From NCBI RefSeq assembly GCF_014831675.1, contig NZ_VJXY01000005.1, forward strand, positions 1 through 64,000: a stretch of DNA of 64,000 nucleotides. The letters are read 5' to 3'. The position numbers and the translations under genes were made by a program. Origin of the DNA: Komarekiella delphini-convector SJRDD-AB1. Lineage in GTDB: Bacteria > Cyanobacteriota > Cyanobacteriia > Cyanobacteriales > Nostocaceae. This document shows positions 1 to 9,042 of this stretch, one piece after another (the stretch's first letter is position 1; each line of letters begins with the position of its first letter). Under the pieces are notes generated by a model. That model did not search any database. It was not told where the DNA came from and saw only the letters and a list, made by a program, of their open reading frames with translations.

Positions 1-93
1 AGTGAACCACGAGTCCGTAAACGCCGCCCAAAAGCTTACCCCTTAATGACCAAACCCCGGCATGAGTTACGCAAGCAATTGCAAACAGCTTAA
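1..93 (+). CDS. Transposase C-terminal end (partial, IS4-like DDE family)
   Basis: The window opens in an open frame of 30 codons ending in TAA at 91-93. The residues include RKRRPKAYPLMTKPRHELR, which resembles the basic C-terminal tail of DDE transposases of the IS4-like group found in cyanobacteria. The rest of the gene lies before the window. What is seen is only this tail; the family name is recognition from the motif, and another DDE family is possible. It runs towards a truncated surface-protein gene on the opposite strand, so this is very likely the right-hand part of an insertion sequence. Confidence 0.55.
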   Translation, partial: SEPRVRKRRPKAYPLMTKPRHELRKQLQTA

Positions 94-129
94 ACCACAA
101 GTGTTTCGGCTTTTCTTAGTGCCATTCTA
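1..129. mobile_element. End of an insertion sequence
   Basis: After the transposase stop there are about 35 non-coding bases ending near CTTAGTGCCATTCTAG. Immediately beyond them (about 130 onward) the sequence matches the repeat part of the two surface-protein genes downstream. This junction marks the probable IS boundary. The other end and the target duplication are outside the window, so the exact edge is uncertain by a few bases. Confidence 0.5.
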
Positions 130-603
130 GTCAGTTACAGAATCAACTGTTCCGTTGGCATCACTGTCCTCGCTTACCGATATCACGTTGCCTTTAGTAT
201 CGTAGGTATAAATGGTGAATCGCTTGCCGTTATAAATGGAATCAGAGCTTACGGTTATTAGGTTGCTCTTGGCATCGTAAGTATACTTGCTGACAAAATT
301 AACTACGCCGTTACTATTGGAGTCCTGATATAATAAGTTGCCTTTGGCATCATAGATAGAGGTTCCGATGGAGTCAACTGTGCCGTTGGCATCACTGTCC
401 TCGTTTCCAGATGTCACATTACCTTTGGCATCATAAGTAATAGTAGTACTATAATTAGCCCTACCATCGCCATCGTAGTCAATACTGCTGCGTATGAACT
501 TGTAAGTGATAATTGAATCTGCTATGCCATCGCTGTTTTTGTCAATCTTCTCGGTGATCAAGTTGCCAAAGTCATCGTAGGTATATGTTGTAGTAGAAGC
601 CAT
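127..603 (-). pseudogene. Truncated YD/calcium-loop repeat surface protein (5' part only)
   Basis: Codes for 158 residues. The first 35 residues are almost the same as those of the full paralogue at 3943-6036 (both begin MASTTTYTYDD), and the rest is the same alternation of TYTYDAKGN strands and DxNxDGxxD calcium-loop motifs. The reading frame then stops abruptly in mid-repeat, exactly where IS-like sequence begins. The RTX block and C-terminal domain of the paralogues, needed for type I export, are missing. I infer that insertion of the element cut off the 3' part. The upstream region is intact and like that of the paralogue at 1040-3544, so it may still be transcribed, but the product is unlikely to be exported. 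Confidence 0.75.
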
Positions 604-628
604 TAATTTATTTTCGTGTTTTGGATAC

Positions 629-803
629 TATTACTGATTGTAGTGAGTGCTAAATTACTCTGTTGACGAATTAATATATGTCAATAAATTGAGCTGTTGA
701 TGTGAGCAAAGATAGTAAAACTATCGGAAAACCAAATTTTGCTTAACTACATCTATTTTGATAAATGTATTTTTTAGTTAAAGATAAAAATAAGTTTATT
801 ATT
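629..803 (-). repeat. Duplicated upstream region, copy A
   Basis: About 175 bp upstream of the truncated gene closely match the region upstream of the 834-residue paralogue (3571-3743), with only scattered differences. It is AT-rich and contains the shared run GATGTGAGCAAAGATAGTAA. Since it lies just before the start codon in both cases, it probably carries the common promoter and leader. No -35/-10 boxes can be fixed with confidence. Confidence 0.6.
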
Positions 804-990
804 ATCATTCATTAGATGCAAATAATATGGTATTGTGCGCGTTGCTGAATCAAGGGATGAAATAGCACTGAAATTAAAAACTCCTGATACTCTCTGCGTC
901 TCTGCGCCTCTGCGTGTTACGCCAAAAAAACCTGTCATAAACACGCTTTTTGTATCTTTCAAAATATTATTCTGTGACTTTTTTGCTAAT

Positions 991-1015
991 AGAGATATTG
1001 CAATGCAACATCTCT
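991..1015. repeat. Degenerate dispersed palindrome
   Basis: AGAGATATTGC-AAT-GCAACATCTCT: a one-mismatch version of the AGAGACGTTGC/GCAACGTCTCT inverted repeat that recurs at 3889, 12513, 30587, 59617 and 61557. It lies just downstream of the stop codon of the 834-residue gene, on the same side as the copy behind the next paralogue. Confidence 0.7.
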
Positions 1016-1039
1016 ACATTAAATTTTCACCAACTCAAG

Positions 1040-3544
1040 TTAAACAATAGACAGCGCACCTAAATTACCACCTAAAGACGTTTCTACATTACTACTCCAA
1101 TAAGTAATCTCAATGATGGCGTCAGTGGTGGCATTAAACCCATTTGTCGAATCGTTGAGAGCTAAAAAAGTTCGCTGATTATCACCTGTACCAACGCCAA
1201 ATGTTGCCGCTTTATTGGCAGCAAAAGTAGTTGTATTCAATAAACTTTGAATTTTAGCCTCAGTCAAAGTGTTAATCTGGCCAAATTGGACAATATTAGC
1301 AGCATCCACGGCTAATGGTGCATCGATAGTATCTACACCAATCTTGAAGTCTTGAATCACATCAAAATTAGACAGTAACGAATCACTTAACGACTCAAAC
1401 ACAAATTTATCACGCCCCTTACCGCCAATTAGGATATCTGCGCCACCAGCACCAATGAGTGTATCATTACCGCTGTCACCCGATAGTTTATCATTGCCGT
1501 CAAATCCTGAGAGTTGATCATTTCCGTTGCCACCATAAAGTAGGTCATTGCCATCAAATCCCACCACATCATCATTACCATTACCACCAGAGATATAGTC
1601 ATCTCCCGCTAATCCCAAAAGTTCATCGTTACCGTCGCCACCATAAATTTGGTCACTGCCAGCATCACCAATCAGCTCATCATTATCGCTGCCACCTTTA
1701 AGGAACAAACCCTCTACTGGATTATCACTATCAATAATCTTTGATACGACTTGACTAATGCGAGTATCTAGCAAGTAGTAGCGCTCAACAATATTGCTGA
1801 CTACAACTGTATCGTAGATATAGCTAGCAATAGCATCAGTGATGCCATCATTATTGTTATCAATCTTCTCAGATATCAGCTTGCCGTCAGCATCATAGTT
1901 ATAGGTAGTGAGTGTGTCGATGATGCCGTCGTTTCCATTATCAAAATTCTTGGTTGTCAACTTGCCGTCAGCATCATAGCTGTAAGTGGTGACTGAATCA
2001 GTGAAACCATCATTGTTATTATCAATCTCCTCAGATATCAGCTTGCCGTCAGCATCATAATTATAGGTAGTGAGTGCGTCGATGATGCCGTTGTTGCCAT
2101 TATCAAAATTCTTGATTGTCAACTTGCCGTCAGCATCATAGCTGTAAGTGGTGACTGAATCAGTAATACCATCATTGTTATTATCAGTCTGCTCAGATAT
2201 CAGTCTGCCGTTGATACCATAGCTGTAAGTGGTGACTGAATCAGTAATGCCATCGCTATTGTTGTCATCTTTTTTGCTTGTACGACCAAAGGTAGTCGTT
2301 ATATTAGGCACACCGTTAACACCGCTCAAGGATGCTAAGTTACCGTATGTATCATAGGTATAGCTGGCGCTACTGACAATAGTGCCGTCGCCATTCAAGT
2401 CATAGCCGACTGATGTTAACTGACCGTAAGCATTGTAAGTAAAAGTGTTGACGATATAGTCAGCTTTACCGTCGCCATTGTTATCAGAGCCTACCGATGT
2501 TTGGTTTCCGTTAACATCGTAAGTATAGGTCGTAACAAAGTCAACTTTACTGTCGCCATTGTAGTCAGAGCTGACCGATGTCTGGTTGCCGTTAGCATCG
2601 TAAGTATATGTATAGACTTGCTCAAGCTTGCCGTCGCCATTGCTGTCTTCGCTATAGAATATCTGGTTGCCGTTGGTATCGTAAGTATAAATCTTGATTT
2701 GCTCAGGCTTGCTCTCATCATTGTTGTACTGCTTCTCAGATGTGCGGTTGCCGTCGGCATCATAAGTATAAGTAGTGACGTTGACTTGATAAGGAATACC
2801 GTCGGCATCGTAGTATTTAGTACTTTTGGAGGTTTGATTGCCGTCGGTATCGTAAGTATAGATTGTGATATCATCACCTCTGCCATCCTCATAATCATTG
2901 GTTTCGGATGTCAGATTGTCGTTGATATTGTAAGTATAAGTGGTATTTTGCTCAAATTTGCTACCGTCTTTATAAAGATTACTTGTACGAGCGGATGTTA
3001 GTCTACCGTTGGCATCGTAAGCATAGGTGTTAGCATAATCAACTGTGTCGTTGCCACCGAGCCTGGATATTAATTTGCTTTTAGCATTGTAGGTATCGGT
3101 GTAGAATAAATCATCAGCTACACCGTCGCCATCGTTGTCTATACTTTCGGATGTGCGATTACCATTGGCATCATAGGTATAAATAGTAGTACTATTACCA
3201 ATTGTTACGGTTGTGCGATTGCCGTCAGCATCATAGGTATAAGTGACAAATTCAGGCGTACTGTTGCGCTCATAGACAGATGTCAGGTTGCCGTTGGCAT
3301 CGTAAGTAGCAGTATAAAATACTTCATTAGCTATATCGTCGTTATCTTCGCCATAGTTATAACTCCCAGATATACGATTACCTTTGGTATCGTAGGTATA
3401 ATAAGTTAAGATAGCGTCCTCAAGGCTACTAAATATGACGTTGTAGGTGATGACCGAGTCTGCTATCCCATCACCGTTATTGTCAATGCTTTCGGATATG
3501 AGAGTACCGTCAGCATTGTAAGTATAAGTTGTAGTTAATGCCAT
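1040..3544 (-). CDS. Large RTX surface protein with YD/calcium-loop repeats and bluetail C-terminus
   Basis: 834 residues, no N-terminal signal peptide. Residues 1 to about 600 are some 20 units of about 30 residues, each joining a YD-type strand (TYTYDANGN) to an EF-hand/TSP3-like loop (DNNGDGIADS). Residues 617-712 are RTX nonapeptides (GGxGNDxL), the calcium-binding roll typical of type I secreted proteins. Residues 713-834 match the C-terminal region of cyanobacterial 'bluetail' putative surface proteins, containing FLALNDSTNGFNATTDAI and ending LGALSIV. The layout predicts export by a type I system and a calcium-stabilised extracellular fibre or adhesin. Between about residues 420 and 560 a 62-residue double unit is repeated almost exactly. 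Function is unknown; the domain calls are firm for RTX, good for the C-terminus. Confidence 0.85.
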   Translation of the reverse strand: MALTTTYTYNADGTLISESIDNNGDGIADSVITYNVIFSSLEDAILTYYTYDTKGNRISGSYNYGEDNDDIANEVFYTATYDANGNLTSVYERNSTPEFVTYTYDADGNRTTVTIGNSTTIYTYDANGNRTSESIDNDGDGVADDLFYTDTYNAKSKLISRLGGNDTVDYANTYAYDANGRLTSARTSNLYKDGSKFEQNTTYTYNINDNLTSETNDYEDGRGDDITIYTYDTDGNQTSKSTKYYDADGIPYQVNVTTYTYDADGNRTSEKQYNNDESKPEQIKIYTYDTNGNQIFYSEDSNGDGKLEQVYTYTYDANGNQTSVSSDYNGDSKVDFVTTYTYDVNGNQTSVGSDNNGDGKADYIVNTFTYNAYGQLTSVGYDLNGDGTIVSSASYTYDTYGNLASLSGVNGVPNITTTFGRTSKKDDNNSDGITDSVTTYSYGINGRLISEQTDNNNDGITDSVTTYSYDADGKLTIKNFDNGNNGIIDALTTYNYDADGKLISEEIDNNNDGFTDSVTTYSYDADGKLTTKNFDNGNDGIIDTLTTYNYDADGKLISEKIDNNNDGITDAIASYIYDTVVVSNIVERYYLLDTRISQVVSKIIDSDNPVEGLFLKGGSDNDELIGDAGSDQIYGGDGNDELLGLAGDDYISGGNGNDDVVGFDGNDLLYGGNGNDQLSGFDGNDKLSGDSGNDTLIGAGGADILIGGKGRDKFVFESLSDSLLSNFDVIQDFKIGVDTIDAPLAVDAANIVQFGQINTLTEAKIQSLLNTTTFAANKAATFGVGTGDNQRTFLALNDSTNGFNATTDAIIEITYWSSNVETSLGGNLGALSIV

Positions 3545-3570
3545 TACTTGTATTAAGTTTACTAGAGATA

Positions 3571-3743
3571 ATTATTGATTGTAGCCAGTACTAAATTACT
3601 CTATTTACAAATTAATAAATAGCAATAAATTGAGCCGTTGATGTGAGCAAAGATAGTAAAACTATCGGGGAAAAAATTTTGCTTAACTACATCTATCTTG
3701 ATAAATATACTTTTTAGTTAAAGATAAAAATAAATTTATTATT
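3571..3743 (-). repeat. Duplicated upstream region, copy B
   Basis: Upstream of the 834-residue gene; near-copy of 629-803. A much weaker third version (start GATTGTACTAAGTGCTCAAT) lies at about 6061-6135 before the 697-residue paralogue. The gradient suggests that the truncated gene and the 834-residue gene share the more recent upstream duplication. Confidence 0.6.
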
Positions 3744-3888
3744 AGATGCAAAGAATATGGTAATATATATTTTGACGCCAGATATAAAATCGAGGAGCGA
3801 TCGCTTCACTACTCAACTTCCATAAAGCGATTTATCAACTCTAACAATGCATATCCGTCTTAAAAATTTCAAACAGAATATAAAAATA

Positions 3889-3917
3889 GTAGAGACGTTG
3901 TAATGCAACGTCTCTAC
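3889..3917. repeat. Dispersed palindrome GTAGAGACGTTG...CAACGTCTCTAC
   Basis: Nearly perfect 12-bp arms around a short centre. It lies 26 bp downstream of the stop of the 697-residue gene (minus strand), so it could act as a hairpin in the transcript end, but there is no clear T-tract. One of six copies in the window. Confidence 0.8.
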
Positions 3918-3942
3918 TACATCAAATTTCCACCAACTCAAA

Positions 3943-6036
3943 TTAAACAATAGATAGCGCACCTAAATTGCTATCCAAAGACGTTGCTAAATTACTACTC
4001 CAACCAGTAATTTCAATGATGGCATCATTGGCGGCGTTAAATCCATTTGTCGAATCGTTGAGAGCTAAAAAAGTTCGCTGATTATCACCTGTACCAACGC
4101 CAAATGTTGCCGCTTTATTCGCAGCAAAAGTAGTTGTATTTAATAAACCTTGAATTTTAGCCTCAGTCAGAGTGTTAATTGTGCCAAATTGGATCACATT
4201 GCTGGCATTCACGGCTAATGGTGCATCGATAGTATCTACACCAATTTTGAAGTCTTTAATCACATCAAAATTAGACAATAATGAATCACTCAAAGACTCA
4301 AACACGAACGCATCACGTCCATTACCTCCAACTAAGATATCGCCACCAGCACCGCCGATGAGGGTATCATTACCACTGCCAGCGTCAAGTCTGTCATTGC
4401 CGTCAAATCCTGAGAGTTGATCATTCCCGTTGCCACCGTAAAGTAGGTCATTGCCATCAAATCCCACCAAATCATCATTACCATTGCCACCGTAGAGAGA
4501 GTCAGACCCAGCTAATCCCAAAAGTTCATCATTACCGTCGCCACCAGAAATTTTGTCATTGCCAGCATCCCCAATCAGTTCATCATTACCATTGCCACCA
4601 TTGAGGAGCAAATCCGCCACTGGATTGTCATTATTAACAATTTTTTCTACAAGTTGACTAACGCGAAAGCTGATAACGTAGTCACGCTCAATAATCGTAT
4701 TTTCCGCTGTATCGTAGATGTAGCTAACAATACTATCAGTAACACCATCATTGTTGTTGTCAATCTCTTCTGATATCAGCTTACCGTCAGTATCGTATTT
4801 GTAAGTAGTGAGCGTATCAATGACACCATCATTATTGTTATCAGCCTGTTTAGAAATTAGCTTGCCGTCATCATCATACCTGTCCGTAAAAACTGCATCA
4901 GTCTGACTATCGCCGTTATTATCACTAGTTACGCTTGTGCGATCGTATACTCTAGTAAACTCCGCACCGGAATCAAGAGAAGAAGATACTAGATTGCCGT
5001 AAGTATCGTAAGCATAAGTACCAATGAGGTTGTAATAGTTTACTAGTGTTAAACGACCGTAGGCATCATAGGTATAAGTAAAGGCGAGTTCATCAGCTTT
5101 GCCGTCACCATCATAGTCGTTGCTTAAGGATGTCAGGTTACCGTTGGCATCGCGCGTATAAACGTAACCTTCTCTAACCTGGCCATCATCGTCGTAATAT
5201 ACGGCGGAAGTCAGGTAGCCGTTGGCATCATACGTGTAGGACTCAGAACTGGTGGATATGAGGTTGCCGTTGGCATCGTAAGTTGAGGATGCAGATATGG
5301 GGTTGCCGTTGGCATCATAAATCTCATAGCTGTAAGTAGTAACTTCGTCAATGATGCCATCGTTATTATTGTCAAAGTTCTTGGTTTTCAGATTGCTATC
5401 GGCATCATAGCTGTAAGTGATGATAGAGTCAGGCTTGCGATCGCCATCGTTGTCAATACTTTCGGATGTCAGGTTGCCCTTAGCATTATAAGTGTAGATG
5501 ATTGTATCAGTATTACCATCGCCATCCTTGTCATAACTTTCGGATGTCAGGTTGGCCTTCGCATCGTAGGTGGCAGTGTAAACTACAGTTTCATCGATGC
5601 CATCGTTGTTGTAATCAATACTTTTAGATGTTAGATTACCGTTGGCATCGTAGGTATACATAGAAGCAGACTCAAACGTGCCGTTGTTATCGGAGTCAAT
5701 TCTTTCGGATGTAACGTTGCCCTCAGTATCATAAGTATAAGTGACAAACTCAGGCGTACTGTTACGATCATAAACGGATGTCTGCTTGCCGTTGGCATCG
5801 TAGGTAGCAGTATAGAATACATCTTCACCTATACCGTCACCATCTCCGTCATAGCCTGCGGATGTCCGATTACCTTTGGCATCATAGGTATAAATAATGG
5901 TGGGGAAGAACCCATAGGTGTCAGATATGATGTTGTAGGTGATGACCGAATCTATTATCCCATCGCTGTTTTTGTCAATCTTTTCGGTGATCAGGTTGCC
6001 GGAGTCATCGTAGGTATAAGTTGTAGTTGAAGCCAT
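3943..6036 (-). CDS. Large RTX surface protein with YD/calcium-loop repeats and bluetail C-terminus
   Basis: 697 residues; full paralogue of 1040-3544 and of the truncated gene at 127-603. It has the same three parts: YD/calcium-loop units up to about residue 470, RTX nonapeptides at about 480-575, and the C-terminal domain ending LGALSIV. The last 120 residues are nearly identical to those of the 834-residue protein, while the repeat parts differ in number and order of units, as expected from unequal recombination. No signal peptide; type I export through the C-terminus is expected. The N-terminus is closer to the truncated gene than to the 834-residue one. Function unknown; adhesion or a matrix role is a guess. 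Confidence 0.85.
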   Translation of the reverse strand: MASTTTYTYDDSGNLITEKIDKNSDGIIDSVITYNIISDTYGFFPTIIYTYDAKGNRTSAGYDGDGDGIGEDVFYTATYDANGKQTSVYDRNSTPEFVTYTYDTEGNVTSERIDSDNNGTFESASMYTYDANGNLTSKSIDYNNDGIDETVVYTATYDAKANLTSESYDKDGDGNTDTIIYTYNAKGNLTSESIDNDGDRKPDSIITYSYDADSNLKTKNFDNNNDGIIDEVTTYSYEIYDANGNPISASSTYDANGNLISTSSESYTYDANGYLTSAVYYDDDGQVREGYVYTRDANGNLTSLSNDYDGDGKADELAFTYTYDAYGRLTLVNYYNLIGTYAYDTYGNLVSSSLDSGAEFTRVYDRTSVTSDNNGDSQTDAVFTDRYDDDGKLISKQADNNNDGVIDTLTTYKYDTDGKLISEEIDNNNDGVTDSIVSYIYDTAENTIIERDYVISFRVSQLVEKIVNNDNPVADLLLNGGNGNDELIGDAGNDKISGGDGNDELLGLAGSDSLYGGNGNDDLVGFDGNDLLYGGNGNDQLSGFDGNDRLDAGSGNDTLIGGAGGDILVGGNGRDAFVFESLSDSLLSNFDVIKDFKIGVDTIDAPLAVNASNVIQFGTINTLTEAKIQGLLNTTTFAANKAATFGVGTGDNQRTFLALNDSTNGFNAANDAIIEITGWSSNLATSLDSNLGALSIV

Positions 6037-6406
6037 TACTTGTATTTAGTGTATTAAAGATAATTGTTGATTGTACTAAGTGCTCAATTACTTATATTGA
6101 GTAATTAATCTTTTGCAATAAATAAAGTGATTAATATAACCAAGTTTGATGGAGTAAAATCATTTTCATACTTAGACTAAATTAACTTACTCTACCTTGA
6201 GGATAGTTTTGTGATCAATACAAGAAAATAAAGTTCACTCTCCAGATAGATGCACAAAATTTTTAATATTTAGCATTACGGTATGTAAATTATGAAAGCG
6301 ATCGCTTCCCTACATGACTTCTATGCAGCAATGAATAAGCTTTAGGTAAGTTATATCTATTCCCAACCTTTACACTTTTATAAGTGAGGTTCAATCACCT
6401 TAAAAC
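6037..6406. other. Intergenic region
   Basis: AT-rich. Contains the weak third copy of the surface-protein upstream block (about 6061-6135) and a GCGATCGC site near 6298. Nothing else recognised. Confidence 0.5.
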
Positions 6407-6766
6407 TCACACTGCCATTTTGCGTTTATTTTCTCGGAAAACTTTGAATGTAATAGGGCAATCTGGAGTTTGAAAAACTTTGTCTTCGCTCAAAGCCAAC
6501 CAGAGAACCCACTTTTTAGGATTTATGCCTAAACATACATAAGAGTATTTTCTATTTTCAATACACCAATGATAATTAATATCTTTAAGAAATTCAGTCT
6601 TTAATTGCTCAAACATAATTTCCCAATCAGGGCAAATATTTTGAAGCTTGTATTTAACCCAGTCTTTCACTTCAGAAGAATTTAACCACTCGGACAATTC
6701 ATCCGCTGTTGGATGAAGGTTCCTATATTGAGAATCTAAAAAATTTCTTAATTTTGATTTTAGCAT
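6407..6766 (-). CDS. Hypothetical protein
   Basis: 119 residues. I do not recognise the family. The N-terminal half is helical and charged (SEWLNSSEVKDWVKYKL), the C-terminal half alternates aromatic strands (KKWVLWLALSED) and ends in a basic tail. There is no signal peptide or membrane segment, so it is probably cytosolic. It stands alone between the surface-protein genes and the exporter operon, with no Shine-Dalgarno-like sequence before its ATG. Length and composition look like a real gene, but there is no functional clue. Confidence 0.55.
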   Translation of the reverse strand: MLKSKLRNFLDSQYRNLHPTADELSEWLNSSEVKDWVKYKLQNICPDWEIMFEQLKTEFLKDINYHWCIENRKYSYVCLGINPKKWVLWLALSEDKVFQTPDCPITFKVFRENKRKMAV

Positions 6767-6829
6767 TGATTTTTAGGAGATAATTCAACTCTTTAACAGT
6801 GGAAAATCAATACAAAATGATTTCTCATT

Positions 6830-6863
6830 AACCACAGATAAACACAGATAAACACCGATAAGT
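6830..6863 (-). repeat. Dispersed CACAGATAAACAC repeat
   Basis: TTAACCACAGATAAACACAG followed by ATAAACACCGATAA. The reverse complement recurs at about 30498-30530, and a fragment (CATCTGTGGTTAATTA) near 59515. It is an interspersed non-coding repeat of unknown role. Confidence 0.55.
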
Positions 6864-7041
6864 TTGTACCTAAGCTGACTAATGAACGCTATAATAAATA
6901 ATTTAGTATATAACTGTCTGTAGAAACAAAAAGTAATAAAGTGAATAAGACTTGAAACTACTTTTCTAATTAAAGCAGCAACAATCTAACTCTTGCAGAT
7001 TCTCTTTGTTATTTGTGTAAATTTTCTGTGTAAGTTTCTTG

Positions 7042-7719
7042 TTATTTTCTTTGTAAGCGTCCATCTTCCATGTGAACAATGCGATCGGCAATATCTAAAA
7101 TCCGGGCATCGTGAGTTACAAGTAAAACTGAACAACCTTCTTCTTTTGCAAGACGTTGAATAATGTCAACGACATCGCGACCAGTTTTGCTGTCTAGTGA
7201 TGAAGTAGGTTCGTCTGCTAGTACTAATTTTGGCTGAGCAACCAACGCTCTAGCAATTGCCACTCGTTGCTTTTGTCCGCCTGATAATTTGTCTGGGTAA
7301 TTATCTACAAGTTCGCCTAATCCTACAGCTGCTAACATGCCTACAGCGCGGTGTCGATACTCCTGTTTGGGAATTTCTGGATGTAGCTTTAAGGACATGC
7401 GGACGTTACCATAGGCAGAGAGGCACTTAAGTAAGTTGTGATGCTGGAAAATAAAGCCGATTTGGTTTCGTACTTGAGTTAACTGGTTTTTGTTAGAACC
7501 CCGTAGTTCTTGACCAAGGATTTTCAGACTTCCATCCTGCACCGATCGCAATCCGCCAATTAGTGTGAGTAATGTTGTCTTACCACCACCAGAAGGGCCT
7601 GTGAGGATAACAATTTCCCCCGGATAAATCACCAAATCCACATCACTCAGCACAGGCTTACGCAAAATCCCTTGACCGAAAGCATGATTGAGGTTGCTAA
7701 CAGCGACAGTCGGTTCCAT
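7042..7719 (-). CDS. devA: DevA-type ABC exporter ATPase
   Basis: 225 residues, the usual size of LolD/MacB-type ATPases. Walker A GPSGGGKTT at 41-49, signature LSGGQ at 145-149, Walker B LVLADEP at 165-171 with catalytic E170, and H-loop His203 are all intact. It powers the membrane subunit DevC encoded just upstream (62 bp gap), with DevB as the periplasmic adaptor. In Anabaena, DevBCA works with a TolC-like outer-membrane channel to export heterocyst glycolipids; cyanobacteria have several paralogous sets, so this copy may carry another substrate. Last gene of the operon. No clear ribosome site before the ATG. Confidence 0.88.
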   Translation of the reverse strand: MEPTVAVSNLNHAFGQGILRKPVLSDVDLVIYPGEIVILTGPSGGGKTTLLTLIGGLRSVQDGSLKILGQELRGSNKNQLTQVRNQIGFIFQHHNLLKCLSAYGNVRMSLKLHPEIPKQEYRHRAVGMLAAVGLGELVDNYPDKLSGGQKQRVAIARALVAQPKLVLADEPTSSLDSKTGRDVVDIIQRLAKEEGCSVLLVTHDARILDIADRIVHMEDGRLQRK

Positions 7720-7781
7720 AATACTAATTCGTAATTCGTAATTCGTAATTTGTAATAACGATCAATAGCGAAACGTTAGCT

Positions 7782-9005
7782 TTAAAACACATCAGCCGGA
7801 TCGGCAGAACGAAGTTTAGTAGTGGCGATCGCACCAGAAACAGCACACATTACAATGGTTAGGATGAACACTTGAATAGCAACACTCGCCTTCATCGCCA
7901 AGGGAATTCGCGTGAGTGTTACGAGTAATTGATAGATACCAACTGAGGCGATAAAGCCAGGAATAAATCCCATTACACCCAAAATCACAGCTTCTTGTAG
8001 TACTACTAATAATAGAGAGCGATCGCTATAACCCATAGCTTTGAGAGTGGCATATTCTGACAGGTGATCGCTAACATCAGAGTAGAGGACTTGATAGAGA
8101 ATAATCACCCCCACAACAAAGCCGACAATTGTACCAAACTTGAGGATGATCCCCTCTGGCTGTGAACCGTAAAATTGCTGCTCGCGTTGAATTAATTCTT
8201 GATGAGTAAATACCTCCACCTCTGGCGGAAGACGTTGACGCAGTTGTGCTTGGACTTTGGTTAAATTTGCACCTTTTTCCAGGGTAACTACCCCTAGCCG
8301 CGCTTGATTGAGGCTATCTTGACCATTCCGCTGAGCGTAATTCCAGTCACTCATAATCACGTTCCCTTTATCATTCATGGTGCTACCCATGCTGAAAAGT
8401 CCAACTACATGGGTGCGGCGATTTTCCATGAGAGTTGCTAACTCTGATCTTTTAGCAAGTGATTGAGGAATTTCACCTAAAGAAGCTTGCGATAAGCGGT
8501 CAAATAATACCGCATCTGGTGCAGTCAATTTTGCTAGTTGCTGATTTACTTCTGGTAATTTCAACACAGAAGAATGGGCAGGATTGAAAGCAATAACCCT
8601 AACTTCGTTACCAAAGAAACCCCGTCTGCGAGGTATTTTTTGGTTAGAGTTATTCGGTTTAGATAATTGATTGGGATTTACCCAATTTGCTCTATTAATA
8701 TAGACAGGGCTAACAGCAGAGACACCATCTACCGCAGTTGCTTGATAAATGTAAGCACGTGGAAAAGATATTCTAAACTGTAAACTAGGACTGTATGAGG
8801 ATACTAATAATAAATCTCCTCCTAAACTTTCATGAAGTCTGGTTGTTCCTTCTGTTAGCATTGCTAGGAGTCCTAACTGTGTGAACATCAGAATATTGGC
8901 AAAGCACACGCCTGTAGTTGCTACAGCTAAGCGTACTTTTTGATGAGACAACTGCGACCAAGCTAGGGGAGTTTCTAACGATAATTTGAGCGGGGGGAAT
9001 TTCAT
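7782..9005 (-). CDS. devC: DevC-type ABC exporter permease
   Basis: 407 residues. N-terminal membrane segment at about 25-50, a large periplasmic domain (MacB-like, about 55-280), then three C-terminal membrane segments (about 288-400), the FtsX/MacB-type layout. The N-terminal region (LAWSQLSHQKVRLAVATTGV) is characteristic of DevC proteins. A Shine-Dalgarno-like AGGAAC lies 8-10 bases before the ATG. It is the inner-membrane subunit of the exporter with DevA downstream and DevB upstream. The 215-bp gap to devB holds dispersed repeats, so the operon may have been stretched by repeat insertion. Confidence 0.88.
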   Translation of the reverse strand: MKFPPLKLSLETPLAWSQLSHQKVRLAVATTGVCFANILMFTQLGLLAMLTEGTTRLHESLGGDLLLVSSYSPSLQFRISFPRAYIYQATAVDGVSAVSPVYINRANWVNPNQLSKPNNSNQKIPRRRGFFGNEVRVIAFNPAHSSVLKLPEVNQQLAKLTAPDAVLFDRLSQASLGEIPQSLAKRSELATLMENRRTHVVGLFSMGSTMNDKGNVIMSDWNYAQRNGQDSLNQARLGVVTLEKGANLTKVQAQLRQRLPPEVEVFTHQELIQREQQFYGSQPEGIILKFGTIVGFVVGVIILYQVLYSDVSDHLSEYATLKAMGYSDRSLLLVVLQEAVILGVMGFIPGFIASVGIYQLLVTLTRIPLAMKASVAIQVFILTIVMCAVSGAIATTKLRSADPADVF

Positions 9006-9042
9006 GATTTCAGGTTCCTGATTTGGGTAAAAAATTACCTTT

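Larger units (their letters stand above)
604..1039. other. Intergenic region with upstream copy A and repeats
   Basis: Besides the duplicated upstream block, it holds a CTCTGCG(C/T)CTCTGCGTG-type dispersed repeat at about 891-920 (also seen at about 9145-9175) and a degenerate copy of the 25-bp palindrome at 991-1015. Small open frames across it have no protein-like features. Confidence 0.6.
3545..3942. other. Intergenic region with upstream copy B and palindrome
   Basis: Holds the second copy of the duplicated upstream block (3571-3743), a GCGATCGC site near 3796 and the perfect palindrome at 3889-3917 close behind the next gene's stop codon. Nothing else recognised. Confidence 0.6.

Noticed and set aside
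835-1050. 71-codon plus frame upstream of the surface-protein genes
   Set aside because: Crosses two dispersed repeats and has no protein-like pattern.
2491-3001. Open frames of 135 (minus) and 166 (plus) codons within the surface-protein gene
   Set aside because: Shadows of the regular repeat DNA; the main frame has clear YD, RTX and C-terminal domains.
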